Shown here: one piece after another, positions 30,641 through 42,939 of the stretch
How the letters are laid out: each line of letters opens with the position of its first letter
Numbering within the stretch: the stretch's first letter is position 1
Assembly: GCF_018446385.1 (NCBI RefSeq)
Contig: NC_056002.1
Coordinates: 38,515,671-38,579,670, forward strand
Source of the DNA: Zingiber officinale
Lineage: Eukaryota; Streptophyta; Magnoliopsida; Zingiberales; Zingiberaceae
DNA: 64,000 bases
Direction: 5' to 3'
Notes under the pieces: generated by a model
Databases searched by the model: none
What the model was told of the DNA's origin: nothing
What the model saw: only the letters and a program-made list of their open reading frames with translations
Program-made: the position numbers and the translations under genes

Positions 30641-33639
30641 TAATTGAATTCTTTTTATCTTTCTTCTCAGGAGATCATTCTGGAAATAAACCTTTATTTG
30701 GTCATAATGAGAACAAGAAAGAATTATTCTCTATTCTTAATGCTGCGATCAAGTTTTGAGGAGCTGTTTTATGAGAAAACAGCAAAGCAGGGCCTTCGAT
30801 TCTTTGCCACAGGCTTTATCTTGGGAATTCTCACTTCCATTGTCTCCTTCAGAATTTTTCCTATGTAATAGAGCATACAGTGTGAGAGACTTTGTTCTTT
30901 GTGGTGGTTCTCAGTATGGCTTACAAGAAACAAGGCTTTGGATTGACCATTATATTCATCAGGTACTTGTAGTGGAGAATTACCTAAGTGTTGGAACTGT
31001 GGTGGCACTGCTCCAACATCTATCCCATTCTTGGCTTGTGAATCATGTGGAAGTGTGCAGCCCAGGAATCTATCTATTGATTTCTTTCCTATTTTTGGGC
31101 TGTAAGTTCTTTAGAAATTGCGATTTGTGTTTTAATGATATTATATTGATAGTTTTTTAAGTTTGTGACCGGTTTTAGCCCATACTTCTTTCACAAATTC
31201 AATAGAAGGATGGAACTATGCTTATGCTTTTCTCCCCAACTTTCTCTTTTCAGATTTAGTTAGTCTTCAATTTTTGCATCTCGTTACTTTGTTGGATGAT
31301 GTGAGGTCATCATAGCAATCATTTCTTTGATAAAAATATTTTTCTATATCTTCTAATTAAATAGGTTATTTGAAAATGTTGTAGTTACTCCTATTTTTGC
31401 TGGATACTAAGTTATTTTAATTAATGTTTTTTTGATTAACTGTCACACTTCTAAATTAGTGTTTTTGAAGAATAAGCTGTTACTTCTGAATGATTATGAA
31501 AATTTTCTAATATTTTGCACCTTTAATAAGTCTAGATATGGCTATCTTCAGGCTGCTAGGATATCAATATGGCATGAGTGTTAATAGTTTTGAGTTTGTG
31601 TTGCATAAACTAGTAAATTGATAAAGTTCCTATAATGTAAACATCCTTGGTAATGAAACTTATGAATAGTCTGAACTAGAGTCTTAGTTTGTGTTATGGC
31701 ACTAATGCTGGTCTTTATCTGGGACAGTTTGTTTTTGTTATCCCAAGTTGTGTTCCTGAAAATTGGTAATGAGTTCATGATAATAATTTTTTTCTCTATA
31801 ATATTTGGTTTGTCGTGATTCCAAAAGTTCTTTGGCCTATAAGCTAATATAGAAGTGCCCTATAAATTGTGGGGAAGTTTGTCAAAACTCATCTTGCACA
31901 TCAAATTGTTTAAATTCTGAAGTTTCCTTCTCTGTATAGAGAAAGGCCGTGAAGGATGATAATCTGGAAGGGAAGTAAAAAGATTGGCAGAAAAAGTTGG
32001 AGGTTGGAGGACATTTTTTTTATATTCACTTTACTTTTACATTAGTTCTAAATCCATATCTTTCATGATTTAGAAGGAAAAGATGTTTGCGGCTGAGAAG
32101 TCAGCTCTGGTCATTGATGCGTATCAAACTTTAAGGGAGCCATTGCTGAGAGCAATATACCTGGTAAGCTTTGTTGCTTTGTTGTTCATCTTGTATGCTT
32201 CTTCAATGTTGAACTTGCTGTTGTTGGTTATTTGATGAGCTTTTTATTATTGTTATTATCATTGATGTGCCTAATCCTTATCCCTTTTTGGTAACTGAAA
32301 TTAGATGCTCAAATTTTCTACTAATCCTTCTTATTGCATTATTTCAAGCTAAAAGCAGATTGTGCTCTTCCATTGGTTGTAATTGGAAGGCACTTCTGAT
32401 TACATCAATTTTTTTAGTATACTGATTAAATGGAGGGGGGTTGAACTTGACTTTATAGTACTGCAAGTTGTTAAGGCTGCACTATAATCGCTGGTATTTT
32501 GTTCAATCAGTTTTATTTAAGTTTTGAAAAAGTGAGCAATAATAGCTGATAAACTGTCTTCTTTTTTTGATATAAAGTTGCTTCACCTTTCATTATTAAC
32601 CTCATACAGTAGGCAAGACAGCTCTTGATATATAAATCCACCCCCAATAAATCATCCTAAATTAATGTGATTGATCATGATGAAAGGACTAGCGTGTCTT
32701 CATGCTTGAGTCTTTGTACGAGCTGTGAATCAGGAGAGATGTGCACTCTCTCCATTTTTTTATTCATCTTTCAAGTAAAGCTCCTGCGAGTTAGGGTGTC
32801 TGCTGATTTCATATTAATAAACTCCTCACTGGAACATGATCACAAGATGTACGAGGAGCTATTTTGAGTGTTTGATGTCCTCTCTGTGAAGCTTTCAATG
32901 ACACGTTGAGCATTTGTTTAAGAAACACGTAGCTATTTCAAATGGAAGGTCGTGGCCCCTTTACTCTTGAAAACCTCTAGACTTCTAACTGGTGTAACAT
33001 CCTGTTGAAGGGGTGAAAGCGCAAAACAAATTTTATGATAAAGAATTCTTCTTGCCATGTTTGGAATGCTAGGATCAAATTAATAGTGGAGAACTGTCAT
33101 GTTATCATATTAAGGTTATTTATATGTTTCATTTTCTTTGCGACAATTTATCAAGGGCGCATGTAAAGATCTAAATTTATCAAAAAGTATACACTACTTT
33201 GATATTTATCAAAGAACACACTTTGTTAAATGCATTTCCTATTTTACCCTCCTGACAATTTGACTTTTTCTTCCGTTTTTCTTTTCCACTATATTTCTCT
33301 CTCTTCTCCTTTTTGTATCGACATGCATAATATATGAATAACATTAGTCTAATTTTTAATAACATTTTAATACATATGAAGAAGCAAAAATAAACAATGA
33401 ATAGCATATTTGAACTCTTTGCAATTTCAGAAATCCACTGGAACTAAAATGAGTGTAATCAGAGTAGGTCGATCAGTGGGTTTCGGTCAAAACTTACTGA
33501 TAGACCTAGAGAGCTCTGATTGCACCTATTTCAATTTCTATGGATTTTTGAAATTGCAATGAATTCAAATATGGTGTCCATTATTTATTTTGGCTTTTCA
33601 TAGATGTTAACATACAAAATGAAAGAATCGTCAAAAACG

Positions 33640-33755
33640 CCCACGTTGGGGCTGATATGGAATCATATCAGGCACAACGTGGGCCTGATATCATTCCATA
33701 TCAGGCCCACGTTGGGCTTGATATGAGTCCATATCAGGCCCAACGTGAGTTTTTT
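33640..33755. repeat. Palindrome array, left arm of the foldback element
   Basis: Three dyads of the kind GGCCTGATATGGA-TCATATCAGGCC separated by CACGTTGGG/CCAACGTG, so both parts pair. The region between 33410-33600 and 33790-34010 is also duplicated (GAACTC...TTGCAAT...GAGAGCTC), giving the arm an internal repeat structure. Confidence 0.9.
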
Positions 33756-34062
33756 TTGTCGATTCTTTGATTTGATATATTAACATCTATGAAACGGTGA
33801 AATAAATAATGGACACCATATTTGAACTCCTTGCAATATCAGAAATCCATAGGAACTGAAATGGGTGTAATCGGAGCTCTCTAGGTCCATCAGTGGGTTT
33901 TGATCGAAATCCACTGATCGACCTAGAGAGCTCCGATTACACTCATTTTAGTTTCAGTGGATTTCTGAAATTGCAAGAAGTTCAAATATGACGCTCATTA
34001 CTTGGATTTTCATAGATGTTAATATATAAAATCAAAAAATCGTCAAAAAAGCTCATTCCATA

Positions 34063-34535
34063 TCAGGCCCAACTTTCATCAACGTTGGAGAAGTTATATG
34101 TATGGGAAAACAATGAAGTCAACCATGTAAATATGAAAGTTATCATCATAACATGAAAACAAACAACTTTCAAAAACTTGTTTCTCCCTAAACCTAAAAT
34201 GAAAGTCATTGGCATGCACACACAGGGGCATAGAGTTAGATCACAAGTGAGAGAATGACTAAAAATACTTGATTTCAAACTCCATAGCACAGTACCTATG
34301 AGAAGATAACATTCAAGTGATACACAAGATTTAGAAAATATCATATTAAGAAACTAGACTTTCTGACTGCAGTATCATCGTTTTTTGCTAAATTGTCTAT
34401 AATTTGCACTAGTCCTAAAAATTAGGTTAATGTAGCAGTCAATAGAACCATTTAATAAATACCTATGATGATCAACCAATTTTGGGTGGACCTATAAAAC
34501 TTCTCCAGCGTTGATGAAAGTTGGGCCTGATATGA
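34063..34535. other. Inner inverted-repeat segment of the foldback element
   Basis: AACTTTCATCAACGTTGG...GAAGTT at the left and AACTTCTCCAGCGTTGATG at the right are inverted copies about 470 bp apart. The enclosed DNA has no homology I recognise; a 93-codon minus-strand frame covers it. It may be a second captured fragment or a nested smaller element. Confidence 0.55.
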
Positions 34536-35281
34536 TTTCATATCAGGTCCACGTGGATCTTAATCTCATTCTTGAAAATGGTCGCTCTAATGTAATCAGC
34601 TATTGGGGGTTCTATTCTGATATCTAGTTAGTCAGAGACTTAGGCATCTGTTGGTGCTTATGCAATATTGAAGTATATAATTATTTAGTTAAAGTCATAT
34701 GTTAATATTCACACTAAAAGAGTGAGGTTGTATGAAAGAAACTTACAGCAATTTGCTCTATTGCTGCATCCTGGATGATATAAAATTGTTAGTTATCATG
34801 TCACATATTGGCAACAATTCACACTTAATTGTTAGTTTGGAAATGAATTTTGTACTGTATCATAAGTAGATGGTGGAAATGTTGCAAGTTTGTCTTGATG
34901 ATATACATGAATGAGGTTAATTATGGTTTTATCCACTCCGAATTATTCTATACCTACCATTAGATGTGCAACCCCCACTTAGAATTATCCTTTTTTTTAT
35001 TGGAAAACATGGACTTCTAGGTTCTGTTTATTTTCTATGGTATTATATGATATTTGAATGGTAAAGATCTTTGCTTTTGTCTTACTTGTTGAACTTTTTC
35101 TAAATATTTGATATATACACATGCTATACTTTTTGATGTTATAAAGCATCTGTTGTTAAATGGTGATTAATTAAATTGTATGAAACAAATGGATTCTGCA
35201 GTTACCTATAACACTTAACTATCCATTCGGCTCTTCTCAGAGCTGACTTTGTGGCTAACTGTTGTTCCCATTTTTGAGCAG

Positions 35282-35380
35282 CCTGATTGTTTGGATGACT
35301 TGGCCTATGCAATTATGCGTGAGATAAGCAAACTCTCCTATAGAGTCTCAGAAGCTGATGTTATTCGAGCACGCAATCAG
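35282..35380 (+). pseudogene. Captured exon of mitochondrial processing peptidase beta
   Basis: Exactly 99 bp in one open frame, bounded by TTTTTGAGCAG on the left and GTAGATCATT on the right. The 33 residues begin PDCLDDLAYAIMREISKLSY and end SEADVIRARNQ. This matches a segment of the beta subunit of mitochondrial processing peptidase (M16 family), the protease that removes mitochondrial targeting peptides, here from the part after the active-site half. Flanking DNA (about 34550-35660) looks like the exon's own introns, so genomic DNA rather than cDNA was captured. The remaining exons are absent, so no protease can be made. The exon lies in sense orientation within the HSCB intron, and both its ends are phase 0. 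Confidence 0.87.
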
Positions 35381-35665
35381 GTAGATCATTAAATCTGTAT
35401 TTCATTTTAATCACTTGAAACACTAGATAGTCATTCTATAAAGCATTTTCATGGTTCAGTATGTATTTCTTCTATTAAGGTAAATCAGCCTTTAAATAAT
35501 GGAATTCCCTGAAAAGTTTATTATCTTGTGATAAATGTATTGCGATATTGAAAAAACCAATACATTTTTGTAACTTCTGCTGGAAATTTTCCTTTTCGAC
35601 TTCCACAATGACTAATCCAATATACAGTTCAAAGTATGCTTTGCACTAATGTACCACAACTTGGC

Positions 35666-38600
35666 TGTAATACCCACTAAGCTTGTAAGATAAATATATG
35701 AATGTGGGATTTTGCCTTAGAAAAATAATAGGAAATGAGTTGAAGCAAAATGAAATAAAATGAAATAAAAAGAAGTGAAGGTCAAGGATTGAACCTTGAA
35801 CCTCTTATATTATTCATAGAATTAATTAGTAGAAACCAATTGGGATAGAGAGAAGATGTTGATAGCAAAGGAGGGAAATTCATGATAAGGGTGAGAGTAA
35901 AAGCTAGCCAAAAGAAGACAAGAAAAGAGCAAGAGAAAGGCAACTTGCCTTCCTCCCATTCTCTCCCTCTTCCTCTTTGCTTTTGCCGAAAATTTAAAGA
36001 GGGAATTAAGAGGATTCAATCCCCCTTATTTCATCATGAATGGTAAGAATAAATGAATAAATAAAACAAATAGGAAATAGAAAAAAAAAAGGCTAAGGGA
36101 GAAGGAAAGCAAAAATCAATTTTGCTACCTCTTCCCCCTTAACATAAAAGGGAGCAAGAAAAGAGAAGTTTATTTTTCTCTCATTTTCTCTCATTCTTCC
36201 TCTCCCTCACCGAAACCATCAGTCCCCTCTCCTCCACCTTCGGCCCCAAAGCCAAGGTTTTCTCCTAGAAAGCCTAAGATACAAGGAGGACTAAGCAAGG
36301 GAATCAAGGGAAAGGAACTAGAAGAAGAGGCTACTTCTTCCATCACCATACTTTAGATCCACAAGCGAAAAGGATGTAAGCTTCCCCTCACCTGTGGTAC
36401 AAGGCTTTTTATGTGATTTTTGGATTTTATAAGGATTAGAAAACCTAGGAAAGAATTTAAGAAAAATTCGGCCAAAGAAAGGGTTTTCAAATCTAGGAAG
36501 GTTTAAACAAGTCCTTATTTCATGATATTTTTCTATGCTATGTAGGAAGGATTTTCTTCATGTTTTTATACCTAAATGATGCTTGATCAGAGGAGTACCT
36601 AACCCTAGAATTTAGGCCAAAAATATTTTAAGGAGGTTAGGGAAAATATTGTGTAACCAAACTAGTACAAGATTCCCTCCATGAACTACTAAGGATCTTT
36701 TATTGGTTTTCTTGCTTGAAAGTTACTTGGAACCAAAAGAAATCCACTTATATGTTTCAGCCAAGGAAAGGGCTTAGGGTTAGGAAGACCTTTAAATTTA
36801 AGTAACCATGTTTGTATGATAGAATATAGAGTTCTCTTAAAGAATTGCATGTTGAATATTGCTAGAAATTCATGAACTCTTATTTTAGATTTTCGGCCAT
36901 GATAAGATGGATAGTTTAGAAAAGCTTAAACAAAATTCTAATATGCTCAAGACCTCTGTGATATTATGATATGAAAGTTATTTAATGCTCTCATGTTTAA
37001 TTGGAGTATAGAAAATTAGTTACATGATATATGACATGTAAGATCACAAGGGTCCTAGCTTGTTTATGAACCAACTTTGTATATGATGTTCTTAGTAATT
37101 TTTGCCATGAAACTTACTTAGGTTTTCCATGCTTTAGGCCACTTAAAACCTAGTTTAGAGATTGGTAGGTTTCGGCCATGAGGAAAAATAAAAGGAAAAG
37201 GGAAAGAAACCTAGGAAGCCTAAGACACAATTCACATGTATGTTTATTATGCTTGTCTTTATACATGCTATGAAACTTGTATAATTTCTTATGCTTTTAG
37301 GCTATTTGAAGCAAGTTTATATACTGTTGAGTTTCGGCCAAGTAGGGTTTAAAAAACCTAGAGGCCTTAGAAATGAAACCAAATGTGTTAAAAATACTTC
37401 CTATGGAAATATGATAATGTGTTGATTGTGTCACATGCTTGTATAATTTTTCCATGACCTAAATGGACCATTGTATGTTTCGTCCATGAAGGGATAGATG
37501 CCCTAGAAACCCTAGAATAAAAATTAAATATGCTTATGTCACACTACATGGAATATGATAAGTAGAAAGACAAAGTTCTCATGCTATATGTTGTTTAATG
37601 ACCTAATTGAGGCTAGGGTAAGTTTCGGCCATACATATTGTATAATGTCTTGTTATGAATTTATACATGATGTTAGTTCAAGTTCACATGCTTGTATACT
37701 TGTTTTTAGCCCTAAGGAATACTTGTTAAAAGTTTGGCCATGACATATGTTAAGGGCTTGAAGAACTTAGTAACTAGCTCAAATGTGCTTACTATGTCAC
37801 TTGGAAAAAAATGCTATAAATATGGTGTAAGGTTTCCATGCTTTCATGACATTTGAGACCTTGTTTCACATCTGATAGGGTTCGGCCACATGAGTTTAGG
37901 GACTTGGAAAACTTAGAAACCAAGTTAATCATGCTTATAATGCTTCCCATGAAATTGATGTGATGATAATTTAGGTTCCACATGCTTGGAAGTTGTTTTT
38001 ACCTAAATTGAGATCTAAGGGGGTTCGGCCATGATAAGAACCCAAGGGATTAGGAAGCTTAGAACCCAAGTTAACTATGTTACCATGTTTCTTATGTTAG
38101 TATAATCACATGATACACCCTTATGCTTAAACATGTATGCTTGTGATTTATACTTTCCATGATATGCTATGTGGATAGAAATATACATGCTTTGATGATA
38201 TGTGATGTACTTAGAATATGCATGCTTTCATGATATGCTATGTGGTTAAATTATGCATGCTTGATGATATGTTTTATGCTTAAGATATGCATGTTTTTAT
38301 GATCTATGCCTAAGTGATGCATAATATTATGATATGATGTATGCCTAAGTGATGCATATTTTTATGACATGATGTATGCCTAAGTGATGCATACTTTTAT
38401 ATGATGTATGCCTAAGTGATCATGCTTGTATGATGTATGATATGTATAAGTATGACATGTATTTTACTTTGAATGGCTTGTACCAAAAGGGTGGGCTCCT
38501 TATGCGCCCCTAGGTCGAATTACGGGCCTAGTAAAGGGTGGGCTCCTTACGTGCCCCTAGGTCAAGCTACGGGCCTAGTTTCCTAGTAGGTTCAAGACTA

Positions 38601-39548
38601 GCTACCTTGGATCTACTTAGGATGCGCGCATTATGTATGTATGTGGTACTAAGTCGGGCCCCTTTATGTTGAGATTATGTTCAAGTATATATGTAAGAAG
38701 AAGAAATGGTTTTAAAAGATCATGAGACATACACATGTTTTTCGGATACATGTTTTCAAAATCATATTGCATATAATTTATGATCATGTTGTGATGATGC
38801 TATGATTTATGATATGCCATGATTGAATATGAATATGTTATGTTTCATGCTATGCTTTAAGAGCTTGATATGTTATGTGATCTTATGATGATAATATGGC
38901 ATGCCATGATTAGATATGATTATGTTATGTTTCATGCTATGCTTTAAGAACTTGATATGCTATGCTACCTTAAAATGATACTAGGATATGCCATGATTAG
39001 ATATGATTATGTTATGTTCCATGCTATGCTTTAAGAGATGATATGCCATGACTAGTCATGATGTTGTTATGTTGCATGATATGCTTAAAGAGTATGATAT
39101 GTTATGCCATGACTAGTTGAGATTATGTTATGTTAAGATATTCTTTGATCATGTGATGATTTTCGGTTTTAGTGAGTAGGAAAGGAACTTACTGAGTCAT
39201 GAGTGCTCATAGCTTACTTTCCTTGTACCACAGATAAAGGAAAAAGCTGGATGAGCTAAAGGAGCAGCAAGAGAGGCAAGGAGATGTGTGTGGCGGTGGC
39301 TAGGCAACCAAATAAGAACCTGCTTTAAGAACTTTTAAGAATTTCACTTTGGTTTCATAAATTGTAGTACTATATGGTTGACTTGATGTTATGTTTTCAT
39401 TTAACTTGTTATCATGTTATGGAAACCATATTAGTGTAGTTCGGTTTTTATTAAACCAACAAAATTAATTTTAAGTCTTCCGCTGTAATATGTACGTAGA
39501 GTATCGTAGCCCCGTCCCTTAGGGTTAGCAGGGAGGGCGGGCGTTACA
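35666..39548. mobile_element. Solo LTR, gypsy-type, 3883 bp
   Basis: Begins TGTAATACCCACTAAG and ends GGGCGGGCGTTACA. The 5-bp repeat TTGGC flanks it at 35661-35665 and 39549-39553. No second LTR, primer site or protein domain occurs inside, so it is a single LTR left by recombination between two. The TGTAA...TTACA ends and great length suggest a Ty3-gypsy family, but with no coding part this stays an inference. A TTTCGGCCAT phrase recurs many times from 36890 to 38030, and 'gggtgggctccttatgcgcc' is duplicated at about 38490 and 38536. Confidence 0.88.
38100..39150. repeat. ATGATATG-type degenerate repeats in the solo LTR
   Basis: Two blocks. From 38160 to 38460 the phrase GATGTATGCCTAAGTGATGC and its variants repeat; from 38770 to 39130 units of about 100 bp centred on GATATGCCATGATTAGATAT repeat four to five times. 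Low complexity, non-coding. Confidence 0.8.
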
Positions 39549-39553
39549 TTGGC

Positions 39554-40105
39554 TTTCCACGTTGGGCCTGATATGATTTCATATCAGGCCCAAAGTAAGT
39601 TTTTTTTATGATTCTTTGATTTTATATATTAACATCTATGAAAAATCAAAATAAATAATGGACATCATTTTTGAACTCCTTGCAACATCAAAAATCCATA
39701 GGAACTGAAATGAGTGCAATCGGAGCTCTCTAGGTCCATCAGTGGATTTTGACCGAAACTCACGATGGACCGAGGGAGCTCTGATTGCACCCATTTCAGT
39801 TCCTATGGATTTCTGATATTGCAAGGAGTTCAAATATGGTGTATGTTATTTATTTCGCCTTTTCATAGATGTTAATATATCAAATCAAAGAATTGGCAAA
39901 AAAAAATCACATTGGGTCTGATATGGACTCATATCAGGCCCAACGTGGACCTGATATGGAATGATATCAGGCCCACGTTGGGTCTGATATGGAATGATAC
40001 CAAGCCCGCGTTGGACCTGATATGATTCCATATCAGGCCCACGTTGGGCCTGATATGATTCCATATCAGGCCCACGTTGGACCTGATATGGAGGCCCAAT
40101 GTAGG
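39554..40105. repeat. Palindrome array, right arm of the foldback element
   Basis: One dyad near 39558 and then about six tandem dyads at 39908-40105 of the kind GGCCTGATATGATTCCATAT with CCCACGTTGG links, in inverted relation to the left array. Unit number differs (about three on the left), so the arms have evolved unequally. The 82-codon minus-strand frame with repeated YQVQRGPDM here is an artefact of the array. Confidence 0.88.
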
Positions 40106-41236
40106 CATTTTTTACGATTCTTTCATTTTGCATGTTAACATCTATGAAAAACCAAAATAAATAATGGACGTCATATTTGAACTCCTTGCAATTTCAAAAA
40201 TCCATAGAAACTGAAATAGGTGCAATCGGAGCTCTTTAGGTCCATCAGTGGGTTTTGACCCAAACTCACTGATCGACCTAGAGAGCTCCGATTACACTCA
40301 TTTTAGTTCCAGTGGATTTTTTAAATTGCAAGGAGTTCAAATATGATATTCATTGTTTATTTTTGTTTCTTCAAATGTATTAAAATGTTATTAAAAAATA
40401 GACTAAGGTTATTCATATGTTCTGCATGTCGATACAAAAAAGAGAAGAGAGAGAAATATAGTGGAAAAGAAAAATGGGAGAAAAAGTCAAATTGTCAGGA
40501 GGATAAAATAGAAAATGCATTTAACAAAGTGTGTTCTTTGGTAAATACCAAAGTAGTATACGTCTTTTAGTAAATTTAGATCTCTACATATGTCCTTTGG
40601 TAAATTGTCGTTTTCTTTGTATTCAAGTTCAAACCAGCTGCTTCTAGGATTTCTATTGAGTTCCTATTTTGTCCTTCATCCTTATTCATCTCGAAAAAAG
40701 ATCACAAATATCTTATATGCTCATCTGGATGAAGAGAGAACTATCACAGATCGAGATATGCTGGCCGAGGTAAATTATCCAAATATCTTGGTTGAGTTTG
40801 AATGTCTACAAAGGTAATTGCAGAAATATGTGAACGTTGTGGGTGGTTTGATGGCTTACTCGATTTCATGTTACTCTCTATTCCTATGGCTCGATTCTTT
40901 TTACTTGAAAAACAATGTCATTGAATTTAATCATTATTTCTCTGCTACGGTAACTGCAGATGTTGGAAATGCGAGAAACTGTCGATGAAGCAAATGATTC
41001 ACCGACACTGAAGAAGATAAAGGTGTTTTCATTTGTTGATTTGTTCTATGCTTCACAACTTATGAACTACATAAACATATACTTGGTTCCTAATCTAGGT
41101 AGAAGAAAAATTTGAGACATATTCCGGATCATTCAGCCAAGCTTTCACCAGTGCAGATATTGATGATGCTATCGCTTCAATTGAGAGAATGAGATACTAT
41201 GGCCTTGCTCTCGAAGAGATAAGAAAGAAACTTTAA

Positions 41237-42939
41237 AATTACCACCATTTTGTCGACTGCTTGTGATAACGGATGCCAGAATAGTTATCACGGAGGTGTT
41301 TTCATTTGGCTGTGTTGGAAGCTGATGGTCCCGAAAAGAATTGAGAAATGTAGCGATAGGCATGTTGCTTGTGATAACGGATGTCAGAATAATTTTTTTT
41401 TTCCCGAGACGTAGTACAGACGATGGACGAATGACATCTCTAACGTAAGTAATGATCAGAGGTCGATTCTCAAGAACTGATGATCTGAGGTTTACCCCAC
41501 CATGTACCTGTGTGTCTATATGTATCTCCCTCCATATCCGTGAGACCGATACTAAAGGGACCGTTAATGTAACGGATCTACATTTTTGTTTAAACCTTCT
41601 GTTTTCTTTACTCGAGCCATAGAGTTCTAGAGACAATGGGTTTAAGTGCTTTGTTACCAAAGGAATAATCTTTATTAGCATGAAGTTTACCAAGATCAAA
41701 GAGCTATTAAACCACTGGATTCTAGTTCCTTCATCACAAACTATGATATGAGAATGTTGTTTTTGTTTTTTAAATCTCTTAATGTGTTGGGCAGTACAGT
41801 TAAAATGTATCATTCGAATGAGTTATGAAACTTATTAATTAGAGCAAAAGTGATTATGTTCATCTTAGCCGTTCTTTATAATCCAGCCTTAGATAATCAT
41901 GGGATATCAACTGCCAAGAGACTAAAGAGTAAAAAGGATTTTTTTTTTTTTTTTCTGGAGATATATGTCCGTTGGAAATTGACTCTTGTCCTATTATAAT
42001 AAAATTGTCACTTTCTAATCAACTAAGTATCCTCATGGAGACTATCAAAACTTAATAATATGCTAATATATAGTGGCTTATACAACACTGGTGTAATTAT
42101 ATCAATGAGTATTGTATCATATCAATATTGGATATACCTTCATATCTTATACAATACAAGTCGAGATGAATTAAGATAATATTATTTTTTATATAATGTT
42201 AGATGGAAAACAGTTACAAGTATATAATTGTTTTTTATATTTTTTTCTTCTTCATCTTCTTCCTTATACATCAAAATATTAACATGATTCCAAGTCAAAA
42301 ATTAAAACTTCTTCACAACTAAAGAAGTTGAACCTTGGTTCATTTAGTCTAGCCTCCTCAGTTCATATAATCAATTTGAGCATTTCGTCTATTTAGTACA
42401 CTTCTAATATTTCGTCTATTTAGTACACTTTTATTCCTCTATTTTGATCTACTTTGCCAATTTCTCTAGCCATATCCTTTTGCTAGATTGGCCCATCCAA
42501 CTTGCTCAATTTACTCGATCAGCCTATTTGTTTAGCCTATATATAGTTTCAGCACTAAATGCCTTCACAAATAACCCATAACTTACTACTGTTTTTGATA
42601 CAGATATTAACTTTGATCACTGCTAATTGAATCTAAACTGACACAGATTACCATCGAACAAAATGATCTTCAAGTGAATGCCACATCAAGTTCTATCTTC
42701 GATACAATCTACAAGATGCTAGTTGCATCTCAGTTCACTTTATGAAAAAGTATTGTTCAGTATGAGAAACTGTAGTAGTGTTTCCAATGGCTTCAGTGTA
42801 CAAATATGAAAATATGGTTCAAAGAGAAGGCCCAAGTCACATGGGACTAGCGAGAGCTCCAATTTGCATGAACATTGAAAAAAAAAAGATTGATTTGCCT
42901 GATATTACACACAATCCAGATAAGAAATGATGCAATAAA
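41237..42939. other. Intergenic between convergent HSCB copy and SCAMP
   Basis: Holds the 3' flanks of two genes that point at each other. The phrase CTTGTGATAACGGATG(C/T)CAGAATA occurs twice (41261 and 41370), a short direct duplication. A long T run lies at 41939-41955. A 214-codon antisense frame (41169-41813) has no domain I recognise and overlaps the last HSCB exon; I do not call it a gene. Confidence 0.6.

Larger units (their letters stand above)
33141..40610. mobile_element. Mutator-type foldback element carrying a host exon
   Basis: The left end CGACAATTTATCAA and the right end TTTGGTAAATTGTCG are inverted copies. The match extends inward for several hundred bases: 33141-33640 against the reverse complement of 40610-40110, with few differences. 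The 9-bp repeat TTTTCTTTG flanks it at 33132-33140 and 40611-40619. Long inverted ends plus a 9-bp duplication are the signs of the Mutator superfamily. No transposase is visible, so it is non-autonomous. Inside lie palindrome arrays, a second inverted pair (34061-34095 with 34500-34535) and an exon of another gene, which makes it Pack-MULE-like. It sits in an intron of the HSCB copy. Without the 3.9-kb solo LTR it would be about 3.6 kb. Confidence 0.87.
30644..41236 (+). pseudogene. HSCB: HSCB-like mitochondrial Fe-S cochaperone, disrupted
   Basis: HSCB is a J-domain protein that, with an Hsp70, moves Fe-S clusters off the scaffold protein in mitochondria. Pieces in order: zinc-binding CWNCGG...FLACESCGSVQP (30989-31101, donor GTAAGT), VKDDNLEGK then DWQKKL (from about 31942), KEKMFAAEKSALVIDAYQTL (32074-32163), DEERTITDRDMLAE (ending 40769), MLEMRETVDEANDSPTLKKI (40960-41022) and the C terminus from VEEKFETYSGSFSQAF to RMRYYGLALEEIRKKL and stop (41099-41236). 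Splice sites of the last exons are sound. Lesions: TAA at 31976-31978 where the family has tyrosine, and the HPD-containing segment after DWQKKL is missing, so the J domain could not stimulate Hsp70. The N-terminal part needs frame changes near 30870 and 30950. One intron is about 8.5 kb because of the inserted transposon. Sequence error is the main alternative. Confidence 0.72.

Noticed and set aside
35282..35380. Reading this exon as part of HSCB
   Set aside because: HSCB proteins have no such sequence; it matches mitochondrial processing peptidase beta and lies inside the transposon ends.
39885..40133. 82-codon frame with YQVQRGPDMES repeats
   Set aside because: Artefact of the palindrome array in the right arm of the foldback element.
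41169..41813. 214-codon minus-strand open frame
   Set aside because: It overlaps the last HSCB exon in antisense and its 3' flank, shows no domain I recognise and has no splice or start support.
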